From the NCBI RefSeq assembly GCF_003182095.1, contig NZ_QGTJ01000004.1, forward strand, positions 186,001-250,000: 64,000 nucleotides of DNA, given 5' to 3'. The stretch is from Plasticicumulans acidivorans (lineage in GTDB: Bacteria; Pseudomonadota; Gammaproteobacteria; Competibacterales; Competibacteraceae). Below, piece by piece: positions 46,225-57,788 of the stretch. The notes under the pieces were generated by a model that was not told where the DNA came from, made no database searches, and saw only the letters and a program-made list of their open reading frames with translations. Both the position numbers and the translations under genes were made by a program. Each line of letters begins with the position of its first letter. Position 1 is the first letter of the stretch.

Positions 46225-47109
46225 TCAGCCCACCCGCCGCTGCAATATGACGCCGGCAGGCAGTTCCCCGGTGTCGATATCGATGCGGAAGTCACTGAAG
46301 TGACGGGCCGGCACGTCCGCGGCCGGCGGCAGTACGCGGATGCGTTCGAACAATTGATGTGCCGGTGCATTGCCGAGTGCCGAGTCATGCTCGAACACAT
46401 ACAGCCCGCGCGTCGCCATCTGCCCGTGTGCTGCCGAGCGATCGTGTTCGAACAGGTTTTCGAGCGCCTGCCACAGCAGCACGAGGTCATCCTCAGAAAA
46501 CCCGGTCTGCTGCGCCAGATGCGCCGAGATGAAGCCGTGGGCGCGGTACAGGCCGTAGGGCACGGTGAACTTGCGGCCCATCGTGCGGTTGTCGCCGGCT
46601 TGCTTCTGCGCTTCCTCGACCCTGGTGACTGCCATGCGTGTGATCGAGTGCTCAGTGGCGATGATCGGGCCGACCGAGCGCGCGAAGGTGAGCTGCACCG
46701 GCCCGCGCACCTGACCGCAGTTGACGCCGGTGCTCATCACCGCGCCGAAGGTGCGCACATCGTAGAAATTGGCGCACATCCAGCGTTTGGCCTCGTCCGA
46801 TTTGTCGCCGCCCTTGCGCTTTTTGTCGTCGGCCGACAGATCGATGCCGAGCGCGGTGTAGGCGCGTTCGTGCTGGGCGTTGAGCACGGCTTTTTCCTTG
46901 ACGTAAATCTCGAACGGCGGCTGCTCGCCGTGCGTCAGGCCGACGTAGTTGCGCACTTTGCGCTTGAGGCAGACATCGGTGACCAGCCCTTCGCCGGTTT
47001 CCGGGTCGAGGCGCGGCAGGTTGCCGGCATCCGGGTCGCCGTTGGGATTGCCGTCCTGAACGTCGAACAGCAGGACGAAGTCGTAGCGTTTCTGGATCGG
47101 GGCGTTCAT
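46225..47109 (-). CDS. cas7c: Cascade backbone protein Cas7c (Csd2)
   Basis: The 294-residue RAMP protein forms the filament that holds the crRNA. The N terminus [26 protein letters not shown] is diagnostic for Csd2/Csh2, and [23 protein letters not shown] is the second family motif. It overlaps the cas8c stop by 4 bases. Confidence 0.96.
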   Translation of the reverse strand: MNAPIQKRYDFVLLFDVQDGNPNGDPDAGNLPRLDPETGEGLVTDVCLKRKVRNYVGLTHGEQPPFEIYVKEKAVLNAQHERAYTALGIDLSADDKKRKGGDKSDEAKRWMCANFYDVRTFGAVMSTGVNCGQVRGPVQLTFARSVGPIIATEHSITRMAVTRVEEAQKQAGDNRTMGRKFTVPYGLYRAHGFISAHLAQQTGFSEDDLVLLWQALENLFEHDRSAAHGQMATRGLYVFEHDSALGNAPAHQLFERIRVLPPAADVPARHFSDFRIDIDTGELPAGVILQRRVG

Positions 47110-48857
47110 GCGGATTCTCCCTGGCGTGCGCTCCGGTAGGTCGAGGCATGCTGGCGCTGGTGGTAATAGCCGACCGCAAAGCGGCCCTGGTCGGCGAGGC
47201 TCAGGTGTGGCGGAAACGGCTGCGCGGCATCGAGGCCGTCAACGATTTCACCGACCAGCGCTTCGAGGTTCCTGGCTCGGCCGGGGTTGTCGAGTTTGCC
47301 GAGATGGTGGTTTTTCAGCCGGTTGAGCAGGGGGAACACCGTCAGCGGCGTGCTTGATGCCGCGCCGAAGTAACGGTCGCGAATAGTGGCGTTGAGGCCG
47401 GGGCTGGCTTCCTCCTGGATGCGTTCCAGCACCGCGAACAGCCGGCCGAGCCGGTAGCCGACGTTGGTATTGGCGGGATCGAGTGACACGCTCACCTCCT
47501 GTCGTTGCGAGTGTTGCGCGCGGGCGGCGCGTACCAGGACCGCCTTGATCAGTGCGGCGCGCGGGTAGTCGACCAGCCGCTCGGCGCGGATGCGGCGCAG
47601 CGCCGCCTGCAGCAGCGTCGCCGGGTAGGGCCGGCCTTCGAGTACGGCGCGGGTCAGTTCACCGCCGAGGTTTGGCGGGATGTTCTCGGCCTTGCCCTGC
47701 GCAGCGGTGCACAGCAGCAACCGGAACAGGCTCAGCCGGGCGGGCTGGCGCTCGCCGTGGACGATGTCGAGATCGCAGAAGTGCTGGCCGAGGCGGGCGC
47801 CGAGGACATCGAGCGTCGCGCTCAGCCAGAAGCGGATGCTGATGCGCGCCGCGTTCGGCGCCAGGCCAAGCACGTGGAAGCGGGTGCCGGCGTGCGCCGG
47901 CTGATAGGCGCCGGTTTTCAGTGATTCGTAGAGCGCGCGCAGCTGTTCGGTGTCGCGGTGCGGATCGTCGCCGTCGCCGCTGGGTTCGCCGAGCAGGTCG
48001 GCGAAATTGTCCTCCAGCACTTCACCGTCGCGGCTGGCCCAGAACACCGCCGAGGCATCGCCGATCTGCAGCCGCCGGCGTGAGCCGCGTGCCAGCAGGC
48101 CCTCATTCAATGCGGTGACGTAGCGCTCGGCGGCGACCTCGCCGATCGGTGCGTTGTGCCCCTGTTTCTTGCCGTAGGAACGGAAGGCATCAAGGTTGAA
48201 GGAGACGATGTTGGCGCCGGAGGTCTGCGCGCCCCAGACGCCTTTGATCGCCGGGTGGGTTTCGGCGATGTGCGCCGGTTCGCCGGTGATCAGACACAGG
48301 CCGTCGGCGGCGGTGTCGGCATCGAGCGTGGCCCAGGCCGCGCGCACCGCCGGGCGCTGGCAGACCCAGTCGGCATCGCCCTGCAGCTGGAAGGTGAGCA
48401 GCGGGTTGCTCTGTGTCCACTCTTGCCACTCGGCCGGGTAGCGTGCCTGTACTTCAGGCAGATGCCCGGCGTAAAAGCGGCGCACGGCGGCGATGCCGGC
48501 GTCGGCCTGCAGCGCAGCGGGCAGGGCCTCGATGCGGGCGCGGAAGGCGGCATGCTGCTCGGCAACCCGCTCCGGATTGCCCTTCCCCGGCACCAGCCCG
48601 AGTACATAGTCGGCTTTGTCCCAGAGGAAATTGGCGGCGATGCCGACCGTGCGCTTGACGCCGCGTGGCACCTGCCGCGGTGGTGCGGCCAGTTTCTTGT
48701 CCTGTTTCTCGCGCAGATCGCGCAGCTGCAGCAGTCGGCCGTCGGCGGCCAGTTCGAGCACGAAGGGGATTTCCTTGAGCTCGAAGCCGATCGGCGCCAG
48801 TGGTTGGCGGCCGCTGGCGCGGCGTTCGTAGTAGTCGTGCAGCGCTTGCAGGATCAT
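47106..48857 (-). CDS. cas8c: Cascade large subunit Cas8c (Csd1)
   Basis: From ATG 48857 the protein has 583 residues, normal for Csd1. It starts [15 protein letters not shown] and contains [47 protein letters not shown] and the helical C-terminal domain, which provides the small-subunit part through internal initiation in other I-C systems. The large subunit recognises the PAM. The ATG overlaps the cas5c stop by 4 bases. The open frame upstream of 48857 lies in cas5c and is not real. Confidence 0.96.
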   Translation of the reverse strand: MILQALHDYYERRASGRQPLAPIGFELKEIPFVLELAADGRLLQLRDLREKQDKKLAAPPRQVPRGVKRTVGIAANFLWDKADYVLGLVPGKGNPERVAEQHAAFRARIEALPAALQADAGIAAVRRFYAGHLPEVQARYPAEWQEWTQSNPLLTFQLQGDADWVCQRPAVRAAWATLDADTAADGLCLITGEPAHIAETHPAIKGVWGAQTSGANIVSFNLDAFRSYGKKQGHNAPIGEVAAERYVTALNEGLLARGSRRRLQIGDASAVFWASRDGEVLEDNFADLLGEPSGDGDDPHRDTEQLRALYESLKTGAYQPAHAGTRFHVLGLAPNAARISIRFWLSATLDVLGARLGQHFCDLDIVHGERQPARLSLFRLLLCTAAQGKAENIPPNLGGELTRAVLEGRPYPATLLQAALRRIRAERLVDYPRAALIKAVLVRAARAQHSQRQEVSVSLDPANTNVGYRLGRLFAVLERIQEEASPGLNATIRDRYFGAASSTPLTVFPLLNRLKNHHLGKLDNPGRARNLEALVGEIVDGLDAAQPFPPHLSLADQGRFAVGYYHQRQHASTYRSARQGESA

Positions 48858-49507
48858 CCGCGCACCTCCGGGCTGTCGGGCGCCGGTACGTCGAGTACGC
48901 CGCCGCGCAGTTGCGCGCGGAAAAAGCGCGGCTGCGGTGCGCTCGGGTCGCTGAAATCGAGGTCGAACAGCGTCCAGCCCAGCTCGGCATCGATCGGCTC
49001 GGGGGCCGGCTCGCTGCCCGGATCGTCGAGCAGGCGGAAGGCGCAGGCGAATTCGCGGCAGCCGAGATACGGCTGGTGGAAGCACTGCCCGCGGCTGGCG
49101 CGGCGGCGAAACATCTCGCGGTATTTCAGCGGCGATTCGTCGCTGAGCACATCGAGCCGGGCATGCAGGCGGTAGGCGACATCCCGCAGGAACAGGCCGG
49201 CGCGCTGCTGGCGCTCGTCTTCGACATACAGCCCGAGCTGACCGTGGCCGCTGCGCATCGCCGTCTGCGCCAGGCGTGTCGAAGCCACGGCACCGACTTC
49301 ATTGCGGCGCAGGGCGATCCAGCGGATCGGCCGCAGCACCTCGATGCGCTCGACGTACCAGCGCAAGGCCGGTTTCCACAGGATCGCCTCGAACACCGCC
49401 CGCGCCGCCGAAGGCGTGATCACGTCGTAGCTGACCCGCTCGACTTTCATTTCCGGCCGGGTGAAACAGGCGAAGTCGCCACGGACTTCGAGACAGAACG
49501 TGCTCAT
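48854..49507 (-). CDS. cas5c: crRNA-processing endonuclease Cas5c (Cas5d)
   Basis: A 217-residue RAMP protein. In type I-C, which lacks Cas6, Cas5 cuts the pre-crRNA within the repeat. It begins STFCLEVRGDFACFTRPEMKVERVSYDVITPSAARAVFEAI, the Cas5d signature, with the catalytic Tyr region around SYDV and the later FHQPYLGCREFAC. It stands between cas3 and cas8c. Confidence 0.96.
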   Translation of the reverse strand: MSTFCLEVRGDFACFTRPEMKVERVSYDVITPSAARAVFEAILWKPALRWYVERIEVLRPIRWIALRRNEVGAVASTRLAQTAMRSGHGQLGLYVEDERQQRAGLFLRDVAYRLHARLDVLSDESPLKYREMFRRRASRGQCFHQPYLGCREFACAFRLLDDPGSEPAPEPIDAELGWTLFDLDFSDPSAPQPRFFRAQLRGGVLDVPAPDSPEVRG

Positions 49508-49568
49508 GCCACCTCCGTGGTGGATGCGTCCGGGTGCGGACGCGCGGGTTGCTGCAGTGCTGAGGGGG

Positions 49569-51833
49569 TCACATCACCAGACTCTGCGGATCGTTCGGTC
49601 GCTCCTCCAGCGGCACGCCGAGTTCGGCGTCGTAGAGGCCGTCGCGCAGGGCGTAGATATCGGGGCGCAGTTCTTCGAGGTCGCCGCGTTCGAGCAGCTG
49701 GCGGAAATGCCACGGCGGCAGGCTGACCGCGTAGCGCTGCAGGCTGCGCATCAGCCAGCGTTGCGGGCCGTCGCGCCGCAGTTGTGCGAGCCAGATGTCG
49801 ATGCTCTCGTCGCCGTCCGGGCGGTAGCGGACGTAGATCGTGCGGTAGCCGCTGTCCTCATTGTCGATCAGGCGAAAAGCCTCGGCGGCGTCGCGCAGGC
49901 GCACGCCGAGCTGGTTGTCCGGCTCCAGCATGGTGGCGATGTCACGGGCATCCAGCGGTCGCTCGCGGTAGAGGCGGGCGAAGAACTGGCGAAACGCCTC
50001 CGGCAGCAGCGTCGACGGGGCCTGTTCGCCGATCTGGCTGATGGTGATCTGTTCGGCGTTGCGCAGCAGGCCGCGTGGCGCCGGCTGCGGCGGCACGAAT
50101 ACCACCACTTCGCCGTGCGGCATCTGGCCTTCGCGGTTGCAGCGCCCGGCGGCCTGGGCGATCGAATCGAGCCCAGCCAGCGCGCGGTAGACCCGTGGAA
50201 AGTCGAAATCGACGCCGGCCTCGACCAATTGCGTGCTGACTACGCGCAGCGGCGCGGGCGCGCGGGCGCCGCGCTGCGCCTGCAGTCGGGCACGGATGTC
50301 GTCGATGACACGGGCACGGTGCGCGCCGCACATCAGCGCCGAGAGGTGCACGCGCCCTTCGCTTGGCAGCAGGTGATACAGCGCGGCGGCGTCGGCACGG
50401 CGGTTGACGACGGTCAGCACGGCGTCGTGCCCGGCGAGCGTGGCGGCCAGCGTCGGCCAGTCGCAGCGCTGGTTGAAATCCGCCGGCCAGCGGTAGCGCA
50501 CACGATCGAGGCGCTGCTGCAGCGCGGCGGGATCGGCCACGATGTCGTGCACGGCGTCCAGCCCGCGCAGCTCGCCACCGAACCAGGACTGTGACGCGAG
50601 TGCCGGCTGCGTGGCGGTGGCGATCAGCAGCGTGACGCCGTAATGGCGGGTCAGCAGCCTGAGCACGTCGAGGATCGGCTGCAGCAGCGCTACCGGCAGC
50701 AGTTGCGCCTCGTCGAGCACGATGATGCTGTCGATCAGGTTGTGCAGCTTGCGGCAGCGGCTGGTGCGGACGGCGAACAGCGACTCGAACAGCTGCACCG
50801 TGGTGGTGACGATCACCGGCGCGTCCCAGTTCTCGCAGGCCAGCCGCGAGCGGGCGTCTTCCTGCTCTGCGCTGACTTCGACGCTGGCGTGATGCTCGAC
50901 CACCGCCTCCGGGAAGATGGCGCGGAATACATCGGCGGTCTGTTCAATGATGCTGGTGTAGGGGATGACGTGGATGACGCGCCGGTGCCGGCCGTGGTGA
51001 CGGGCGTGCTCCAGGGCGAAGGCCATCGAGGCCAATGTTTTGCCGCCGCCGGTCGGTACGTTGAGCGTGAACACGCCTGGCGGCTGGCTCGCCGCCGCCC
51101 GGCACCAGGCCAGCACTTCGGCGCGCACCGTGTTGACCGGCCCCGCTGCGGCCGTGCGCTGCTTGTGCTGCATATACGCATCGAAGGCCGGCAGCAGCGC
51201 CGTCAGCGCAGGAAACCCGTCGCGTGCCGCCGGCCGTTGCGGCTGCATGAAGGCTTCGGTGTCAAGGAAGTCGGCATCGACCAGGCAGGAAAACAGCAGC
51301 CGCAGCCACAGCGCGAAGCCGCCTGCTTCGCGCCCTCCCGGCACGGGGCTGCGCGGCTGCTCAGCGTCCAGCAGCGAGGTATCCGTCAGTGCGCTCTTGG
51401 TGGCATCGAGCAGGGTTCGCTTGGCGGGACGATCCAGACGAGGGCCGAGGCCGTCATGCCAGTTGTCGAGTCCGCAATGATGGCCGGCGATCAGGTAGGC
51501 GAGGATGCGCCCGCGCGTACCGAAGCGGTCGAGCGCGTGCAGTGCGCCGGCGCTCGAATGGTCGATCCGGCCGGAGCCGCCGCCGTCGAGAGCGGTTTCG
51601 ATGTGCGCTTCAACGCCGTTGACGGTGCGGATGTAGCGCTGGAAGCGTGGCTGATATTTACCCAGGTCGTGCCACAGGCCGGCCAGTCGTGCCCAATCGG
51701 CGCCGCAGTGTTCGGCAAACTCCGCGGCCAGCGCCGCGACCGCCTGCAGATGTTCAGCCAGCGGATGATCGACTTGCTCGCTGGCATCGAAGCGGATGTG
51801 CGCCAGTGCCGTATGAGCGGACGTCTGCGTCAT
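49569..51833 (-). CDS. cas3: CRISPR-associated helicase-nuclease Cas3 (type I-C)
   Basis: The 754-residue effector unwinds and degrades DNA bound by Cascade. N-terminal HD nuclease: His at 23 and 28 region (VDHPLAEHL) and HD at 55-56 (GLWHDLGKYQPRF). SF2 helicase: Walker A PTGGGKT at 260-266, motif II DEAQ at 374-377, motif III ATATQPAL, and motif VI QAAGRCNREG. All catalytic motifs are intact. First gene of the cas operon, 61 bases before cas5c. Confidence 0.97.
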   Translation of the reverse strand: MTQTSAHTALAHIRFDASEQVDHPLAEHLQAVAALAAEFAEHCGADWARLAGLWHDLGKYQPRFQRYIRTVNGVEAHIETALDGGGSGRIDHSSAGALHALDRFGTRGRILAYLIAGHHCGLDNWHDGLGPRLDRPAKRTLLDATKSALTDTSLLDAEQPRSPVPGGREAGGFALWLRLLFSCLVDADFLDTEAFMQPQRPAARDGFPALTALLPAFDAYMQHKQRTAAAGPVNTVRAEVLAWCRAAASQPPGVFTLNVPTGGGKTLASMAFALEHARHHGRHRRVIHVIPYTSIIEQTADVFRAIFPEAVVEHHASVEVSAEQEDARSRLACENWDAPVIVTTTVQLFESLFAVRTSRCRKLHNLIDSIIVLDEAQLLPVALLQPILDVLRLLTRHYGVTLLIATATQPALASQSWFGGELRGLDAVHDIVADPAALQQRLDRVRYRWPADFNQRCDWPTLAATLAGHDAVLTVVNRRADAAALYHLLPSEGRVHLSALMCGAHRARVIDDIRARLQAQRGARAPAPLRVVSTQLVEAGVDFDFPRVYRALAGLDSIAQAAGRCNREGQMPHGEVVVFVPPQPAPRGLLRNAEQITISQIGEQAPSTLLPEAFRQFFARLYRERPLDARDIATMLEPDNQLGVRLRDAAEAFRLIDNEDSGYRTIYVRYRPDGDESIDIWLAQLRRDGPQRWLMRSLQRYAVSLPPWHFRQLLERGDLEELRPDIYALRDGLYDAELGVPLEERPNDPQSLVM

Positions 51834-52007
51834 GGTGTCCCTGCGAGCGTGCTGAAGACGGACACTCAGCGTGACAGCATGGCGACTGCATCATAGTGAT
51901 GGGGCGCACACGCAGACGGGTTGCAATGATCAGGGCAGGGATATCTCGGCGAGGTGTCCGTAAGCCGTTTTCAGAGCACGTCAGTGCTTGCGGCAGGCTG
52001 AGGCCGA

Positions 52008-52043
52008 ATAAAAAAAGGCTTAGGCATCGCAGCCTAAGCCTTT
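52008..52043 (-). terminator. Terminator after tRNA-Ile (bidirectional type)
   Basis: A 10-bp perfect stem, AGGCTTAGGC (52016-52025) with GCCTAAGCCT (52032-52041), flanked by a plus-strand A run (52008-52016; a T run for minus-strand transcripts) and on the other side by TTTGTTTT. It ends the rpsU-dnaG-rpoD-tRNA direction and could also stop plus-strand transcripts. The rest of 51834-52055 holds no gene. Confidence 0.9.
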
Positions 52044-52055
52044 GTTTTATATGTA

Positions 52056-52132
52056 TGGTGGGCCCTGCAGGACTTGAACCTGCGACCTAGCGATTATGAG
52101 TCGCCAGCTCTGACCAACTGAGCTAAGGGCCC
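52056..52132 (-). tRNA. ileX: tRNA-Ile(CAU), lysidine type
   Basis: 77 bases with encoded CCA. The acceptor stem GGGCCCT/AGGGCCC is perfect, and D, anticodon (ACTCATAATC loop, anticodon CAT) and T (TTCAAGT) parts are complete. The body follows E. coli ileX almost base for base (GGCGACTCATAATCGC anticodon arm), so the CAU anticodon is the one modified to lysidine by TilS to read AUA, not a methionine tRNA. 47 bases after rpoD. Confidence 0.93.
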
Positions 52133-52179
52133 GGAAAGGGAGGCGCAGTATAGCGGCGTGAGATCGCGACCGGAACCGC

Positions 52180-54024
<1,845 letters not shown>

Positions 54025-54075
54025 GACCTTCTCTTGCACCCGAATGCTGGCGTGAGCCGGTGAAGTGAATCACGC

Positions 54076-54084
54076 ACTATAACA
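54076..54084 (-). promoter_or_regulatory. Possible extended -10 promoter before rpoD
   Basis: On the minus strand TGTTATAGT gives a TGN extended -10 with TATAGT, 52 bases before the rpoD ATG; no good -35 box is seen. An internal promoter for rpoD is known in the corresponding E. coli operon. Confidence 0.4.
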
Positions 54085-54103
54085 CACATTCCCTGCGCCA
54101 GTC

Positions 54104-55876
54104 TCAGCCGGCGCTATCCGATCCTGCGCTGCCCGTTGGCGGCGCACGTAATTCTTCAAGCTCTTCGCGACTCAATGTGTCGCCGCGGGCTGCCCGCTCC
54201 AGCAACAACTTGCGCCGGTCGCCACGATCGGCGAGGCGGGCCAGCGTGTCGCGGAAATCCTGTTCGTAATCGAAGCGCTCCTCGGCGATTTCCGGCTGCC
54301 AGGTGAGCAGGCGTTCGAGGCTTGACTGTGCTGTCCTGCCGCGGAAACGTTCGACTACCGCGCCCCCGCTGAGGTTTGGGGACGAACGAAAAATTTCAAG
54401 AAGCTCAATCAGTAGCGGTATGCCCGGCAGGTCCAGTGCGCGGATTCTGGCGAGGTCGCCGGTTTGTGCAGCCAGCTGCGGACGGCTCAGCAGCAAGGCG
54501 ATGGCGTGGCGCACCGGGGTGCTGACCAGGCGGCTGTTGCGCGCGATCTGCTGGGTCGGGGCGAGCGCCGGCTGTGCGTTTGCAGCGAGGCCGAGGCGGC
54601 GGTTCAGCGCTTCGACACCGAGCTTCGAGAGTTCGCTGAGGCGAGTGACCATCAGGTCGCGGTAAACGCTGTCCGGCAGTTTTTCCAGCAGCGGCCGGGC
54701 GCGTTCGGCCAGGCGGGCGCGACCGTCGACATTGCGCAGATCGATGTCTGCGGCCAGATGCGCGAACAAGTACTCCGACAGCGGTTGCGCCTGTGTCAGG
54801 CGTTGCTCGAAGGCGGCCTGGCCTTCTCGGCGCACCAGTGAGTCCGGGTCCTCGCCGTCGGGCAGGAACAGAAAACCGATCTGACGGCCGTCGCGTACCT
54901 GACCGAGCACGTTTTCCAGCGCCCGCCAGGCGGCGTCGCGGCCGGCACGGTCGCCGTCGAAGCAGAACACCACGTCGGGCGTGACGCGGAACAGGCGCTC
55001 GGCGTGTTCGGCGGTGGTCGAGGTGCCGAGCGTCGCCACGGCGTAGCGGATGCCGTGCTGGGCCAGCATCACCACGTCCATGTAGCCCTCGACCACGAGC
55101 AGGCGCGGCAGGTGGCGCAAGGCCATGCGTGCTTCGTAGAGGCCGTAGAGTTCGCGGCCCTTATGAAAGACCGGGGTTTCCGGTGAATTCAGGTACTTCG
55201 GCTGACCGTCGCCGAGCACGCGTCCGCCGAAGGCGATGGTGCGGCCGCGGCGGTCGCGGATCGGGAAGGTGATGCGGTTGCGGAAGCGGTCGATCCAGGC
55301 GCCATCTTCATCGCGGCGCACGACCAGGCCGGCCGCCAGCAGCGTCGTGCGCTCGGCGCCTTCAGTCAGCAGTGCGCGCAGCAGCGCATCACGTTCCGCC
55401 GGCGCGTAGCCGATGCCGAACTCGGCCGCCGTCTGCCCGCTGAGTTCGCGGGTGCGCAGGTAGTCGATTACGCTCTGGCGCTGCGCATGTGTGCGCAACT
55501 GCTGGCGAAACCATTGGTCAGCCCGTTCGATCCAGCGCAGCAGTTCGGCGTGGCCGGCATCTTCGCCGCTGCGGGCTTCGCGCGGTACTTCCATGCCGGC
55601 CAGGCGGGCCAGTTCTTCGACCGCCTCGGGAAAGCCGAGGTGCTCGTACTCCATCAGGAAGCCGATGGCATTGCCGTGCGCGCCGCAACCGAAGCAGTGA
55701 TAGAACTGCTTGTGCGGGCTGACGAAGAACGAAGGGCTTTTCTCGTTGTGGAAGGGGCAGCACGCTGCGTATTCACGCCCCTGCTTTTTCAGCGGCAGAC
55801 GCGCATCGATGACCTCGACGAGGTCGATGCGTGCCAGCAGCTGGTCGAGAAAGCTCTGCGGGATGAGACCGGCCAT
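54104..55876 (-). CDS. dnaG: DNA primase DnaG
   Basis: Makes RNA primers at the replication fork together with DnaB. 590 residues: N-terminal CHC2 zinc ribbon with Cys40, His43, Cys61 and Cys64 (CPFH ... CFGCG), TOPRIM domain with VVEGYMDVVMLAQHG (Glu) and CFDGDRAGRDAAWRA (DxD), and a C-terminal helicase-binding region. Usual length. It follows yqeY after 83 bases that contain an attenuator-like hairpin, and precedes rpoD. Confidence 0.97.
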   Translation of the reverse strand: MAGLIPQSFLDQLLARIDLVEVIDARLPLKKQGREYAACCPFHNEKSPSFFVSPHKQFYHCFGCGAHGNAIGFLMEYEHLGFPEAVEELARLAGMEVPREARSGEDAGHAELLRWIERADQWFRQQLRTHAQRQSVIDYLRTRELSGQTAAEFGIGYAPAERDALLRALLTEGAERTTLLAAGLVVRRDEDGAWIDRFRNRITFPIRDRRGRTIAFGGRVLGDGQPKYLNSPETPVFHKGRELYGLYEARMALRHLPRLLVVEGYMDVVMLAQHGIRYAVATLGTSTTAEHAERLFRVTPDVVFCFDGDRAGRDAAWRALENVLGQVRDGRQIGFLFLPDGEDPDSLVRREGQAAFEQRLTQAQPLSEYLFAHLAADIDLRNVDGRARLAERARPLLEKLPDSVYRDLMVTRLSELSKLGVEALNRRLGLAANAQPALAPTQQIARNSRLVSTPVRHAIALLLSRPQLAAQTGDLARIRALDLPGIPLLIELLEIFRSSPNLSGGAVVERFRGRTAQSSLERLLTWQPEIAEERFDYEQDFRDTLARLADRGDRRKLLLERAARGDTLSREELEELRAPPTGSAGSDSAG

Positions 55877-55910
55877 GAACGTAGAGCCTAGTGCGGCACT
55901 GCGGAAACGC

Positions 55911-55933
55911 GAAAACCCGGCTTGTGGCCGGGT
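55911..55933 (-). terminator. Internal attenuator-type hairpin between yqeY and dnaG
   Basis: On the minus strand ACCCGGC-CACAA-GCCGGGT is followed by TTTTCGCG. Stem of 7 bp with a short T run, so a partial terminator. In the E. coli rpsU-dnaG-rpoD operon an internal terminator before dnaG lowers primase expression relative to S21; the same use is likely here. Confidence 0.65.
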
Positions 55934-55959
55934 CTTCGTGTCACCGTGGGTTGACGGCC

Positions 55960-56406
55960 TCAGCCGCCGAGACGTGACTTGATGAGGGCGCTGACCTGGG
56001 CCATGTCGGCCCGGCCCTGCGCTTGCCCCTTCACTGCCGCCATCACCTTGCCCATGTCGCGGACCGAGGTGGCGCCACTCGCAGCAATGGCCGCGGTGAT
56101 GACGGTGTCGAGTTCTTCAGTACTGAGTGCGCTGGGCATGTAGCTCTGGATGATGGACAGTTCCGCGGCTTCCTTCCCGGCCAGGTCGCTGCGGCCAGCC
56201 GCCTCGTACTGGGTGATGGACTCGCGGCGCTGCTTGACCATCTTGTCCATCACAGCGATGACCTGCGTGTCATCGAGCTCGATGCGCTCGTCGACTTCGC
56301 GCTGCTTGACGGCGGCGAGGATCAGGCGGATGGCGGTCAAGCGATCCTTGTCCTTCGCGCGCATCGCGTCCTTCATGTCATCGGTGATGCGGGCTTTCAG
56401 TGACAT
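55960..56406 (-). CDS. yqeY: GatB/YqeY domain protein
   Basis: A 148-residue cytosolic protein, MSLKARITDDMKDAMRAKDK at the start, LTAIRLILAAVKQREVDERIELDD, and the C-terminal GKVMAAVKGQAQGRADMAQVSALIKSRL, the YqeY tail shared with GatB. It is thought to relate to tRNA-dependent amidotransferases, but its function is not settled. Between rpsU (17 bases) and dnaG, its common place in gammaproteobacteria. Confidence 0.95.
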   Translation of the reverse strand: MSLKARITDDMKDAMRAKDKDRLTAIRLILAAVKQREVDERIELDDTQVIAVMDKMVKQRRESITQYEAAGRSDLAGKEAAELSIIQSYMPSALSTEELDTVITAAIAASGATSVRDMGKVMAAVKGQAQGRADMAQVSALIKSRLGG

Positions 56407-56423
56407 GCTCGGGCCAGACTGGA

Positions 56424-56639
56424 TCAGTACAGACGGGTACGACGGGCGACTTCGCGGGCAAGCTTCTTCTGGTGGCGCTTGACGGCGGCCGCCTGCTTGC
56501 GCTTGCGCTCCTGCGTCGGCTTTTCGTAGAACTCGCGGGCGCGAATCTCGGCGAGGACACCGGCCTTTTCACAGGCGCGCTTGAAGCGGCGCAGGGCGAT
56601 GTCGAACGGTTCGTTTTCCTTCACTTTAACGATGGGCAT
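56424..56639 (-). CDS. rpsU: 30S ribosomal protein S21
   Basis: The 71-residue protein [26 protein letters not shown] is S21 almost as in E. coli (71 residues), with the basic C-terminal tail [18 protein letters not shown]. It helps start-site selection on the 30S subunit. First gene of the rpsU-yqeY-dnaG-rpoD operon, with a good sigma-70 promoter 52-80 bases upstream. Confidence 0.98.
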   Translation of the reverse strand: MPIVKVKENEPFDIALRRFKRACEKAGVLAEIRAREFYEKPTQERKRKQAAAVKRHQKKLAREVARRTRLY

Positions 56640-56690
56640 TAAGTCTTCACCTCACAACTCAGGTTGGGGCCGGGAAGCGGCGAGCGCGCG

Positions 56691-56719
56691 AGTCTAAACC
56701 CTTGAACGAGGCAATGCAA
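56691..56719 (-). promoter_or_regulatory. Sigma-70 promoter of the rpsU operon
   Basis: On the minus strand a TTGCAT -35 box (56714-56719) and a TAGACT -10 box (56691-56696) are separated by exactly 17 bases. It lies in the 122-base divergent region between rpsU and tsaD. Confidence 0.7.
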
Positions 56720-56761
56720 AGTGCTTGCGGCGGATGCGGGACGGCCGGGACAATCCGCATC

Positions 56762-57781
56762 ATGATCGTTCTCGGCATCGAATCTTCCTGTGATGAAACC
56801 GGCGTCGCCCTCTATGACGGCGAGCGCGGACTGCTGGCCCATGCCCTCTACAGCCAGGTGGCGCTGCATGCCGAATACGGTGGCGTGGTGCCGGAGCTGG
56901 CCTCGCGCGACCACGTGCGCAAGCTGCTGCCGCTGCTGCGCGAGGTGTTCGCGGACGCCGGCATCGAGCGCACGCAGGTCGGTGGCGTGGCCTACACCTG
57001 CGGCCCCGGGCTGGTCGGTGCGCTGATGGTTGGCGCGGCCTGCGGCCGCACGCTGGCCTGGGCCTGGGGCGTGCCGGCGGTCGGCGTGCACCATATGGAA
57101 GGCCATCTGCTGGCACCGATGCTGGAACCCGAACCGCCGGCGTTTCCCTTCCTCGCCCTGCTGGTTTCCGGCGGCCATACCCTGCTGGTCGCCGTCGCCG
57201 GTGTCGGTCGCTACCGCATTCTCGGTGAGTCGATCGACGATGCCGCCGGCGAAGCCTTCGACAAGACTGCGAAGCTGCTCGGTCTGCCGTACCCCGGTGG
57301 GCCGCGGCTGGCGGCGCTGGCCGAGCAGGGCGATCCGCAGCGCTTCAGTTTTCCGCGGCCGATGACCGACCGGCCGGGGCTCGATTTCAGCTTCAGCGGC
57401 CTGAAGACCCACGCGCTCAATACGCTCGCCGGCCTTGCCGGCAGCGAGCAGGACAGGGCCGACGTTGCCCGCGCCTTCGAAGATGCCGTGGTCAACACGC
57501 TGGCGATCAAGTGCCGGCGTGCGCTGCAGCAGAGTGGCCTGCAGCGGCTGGTGATCGCCGGCGGTGTCGGCGCCAACCGTCGCCTGCGCGCGCAGCTCGC
57601 CGAGTTGATGCGCGCGCGCGGCGGGCAGGTGTATTACCCGCGGCCGCAGTTCTGCACCGATAACGGCGCGATGATCGCTTACGCCGGTCATTGCCGCCTG
57701 AGCGCCGGCGAACATGCCGACCTGGCGATCGCCGCCACGCCGCGCTGGCCGCTCGATGCGCTGACGGCGCCGGCCGGCTGA
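56762..57781 (+). CDS. tsaD: tRNA N6-threonylcarbamoyladenosine synthase subunit TsaD
   Basis: Transfers the threonylcarbamoyl group to A37 of ANN-decoding tRNAs with TsaB, TsaE and TsaC. From ATG 56762 it has 339 residues. The metal-binding HHMEGH has His111 and His115; [16 protein letters not shown] is the N-terminal ATP-site motif and [13 protein letters not shown] the later phosphate-binding motif. Divergent from rpsU, as is usual in gammaproteobacteria. A 20-codon longer frame is discounted on family length. Confidence 0.97.
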   Translation: MIVLGIESSCDETGVALYDGERGLLAHALYSQVALHAEYGGVVPELASRDHVRKLLPLLREVFADAGIERTQVGGVAYTCGPGLVGALMVGAACGRTLAWAWGVPAVGVHHMEGHLLAPMLEPEPPAFPFLALLVSGGHTLLVAVAGVGRYRILGESIDDAAGEAFDKTAKLLGLPYPGGPRLAALAEQGDPQRFSFPRPMTDRPGLDFSFSGLKTHALNTLAGLAGSEQDRADVARAFEDAVVNTLAIKCRRALQQSGLQRLVIAGGVGANRRLRAQLAELMRARGGQVYYPRPQFCTDNGAMIAYAGHCRLSAGEHADLAIAATPRWPLDALTAPAG

Positions 57782-57788
57782 TCCGCGA

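Noticed and set aside
48858..49085. 76-codon N-terminal extension of cas8c
   Set aside because: It reads through cas5c out of frame; Csd1 proteins begin at the [10 protein letters not shown] position, and the cas5c/cas8c overlap is typical.
52056..52132. Assignment of the CAU-anticodon tRNA to methionine
   Set aside because: The sequence of all arms follows tRNA-Ile2 (lysidine type) rather than elongator or initiator tRNA-Met.
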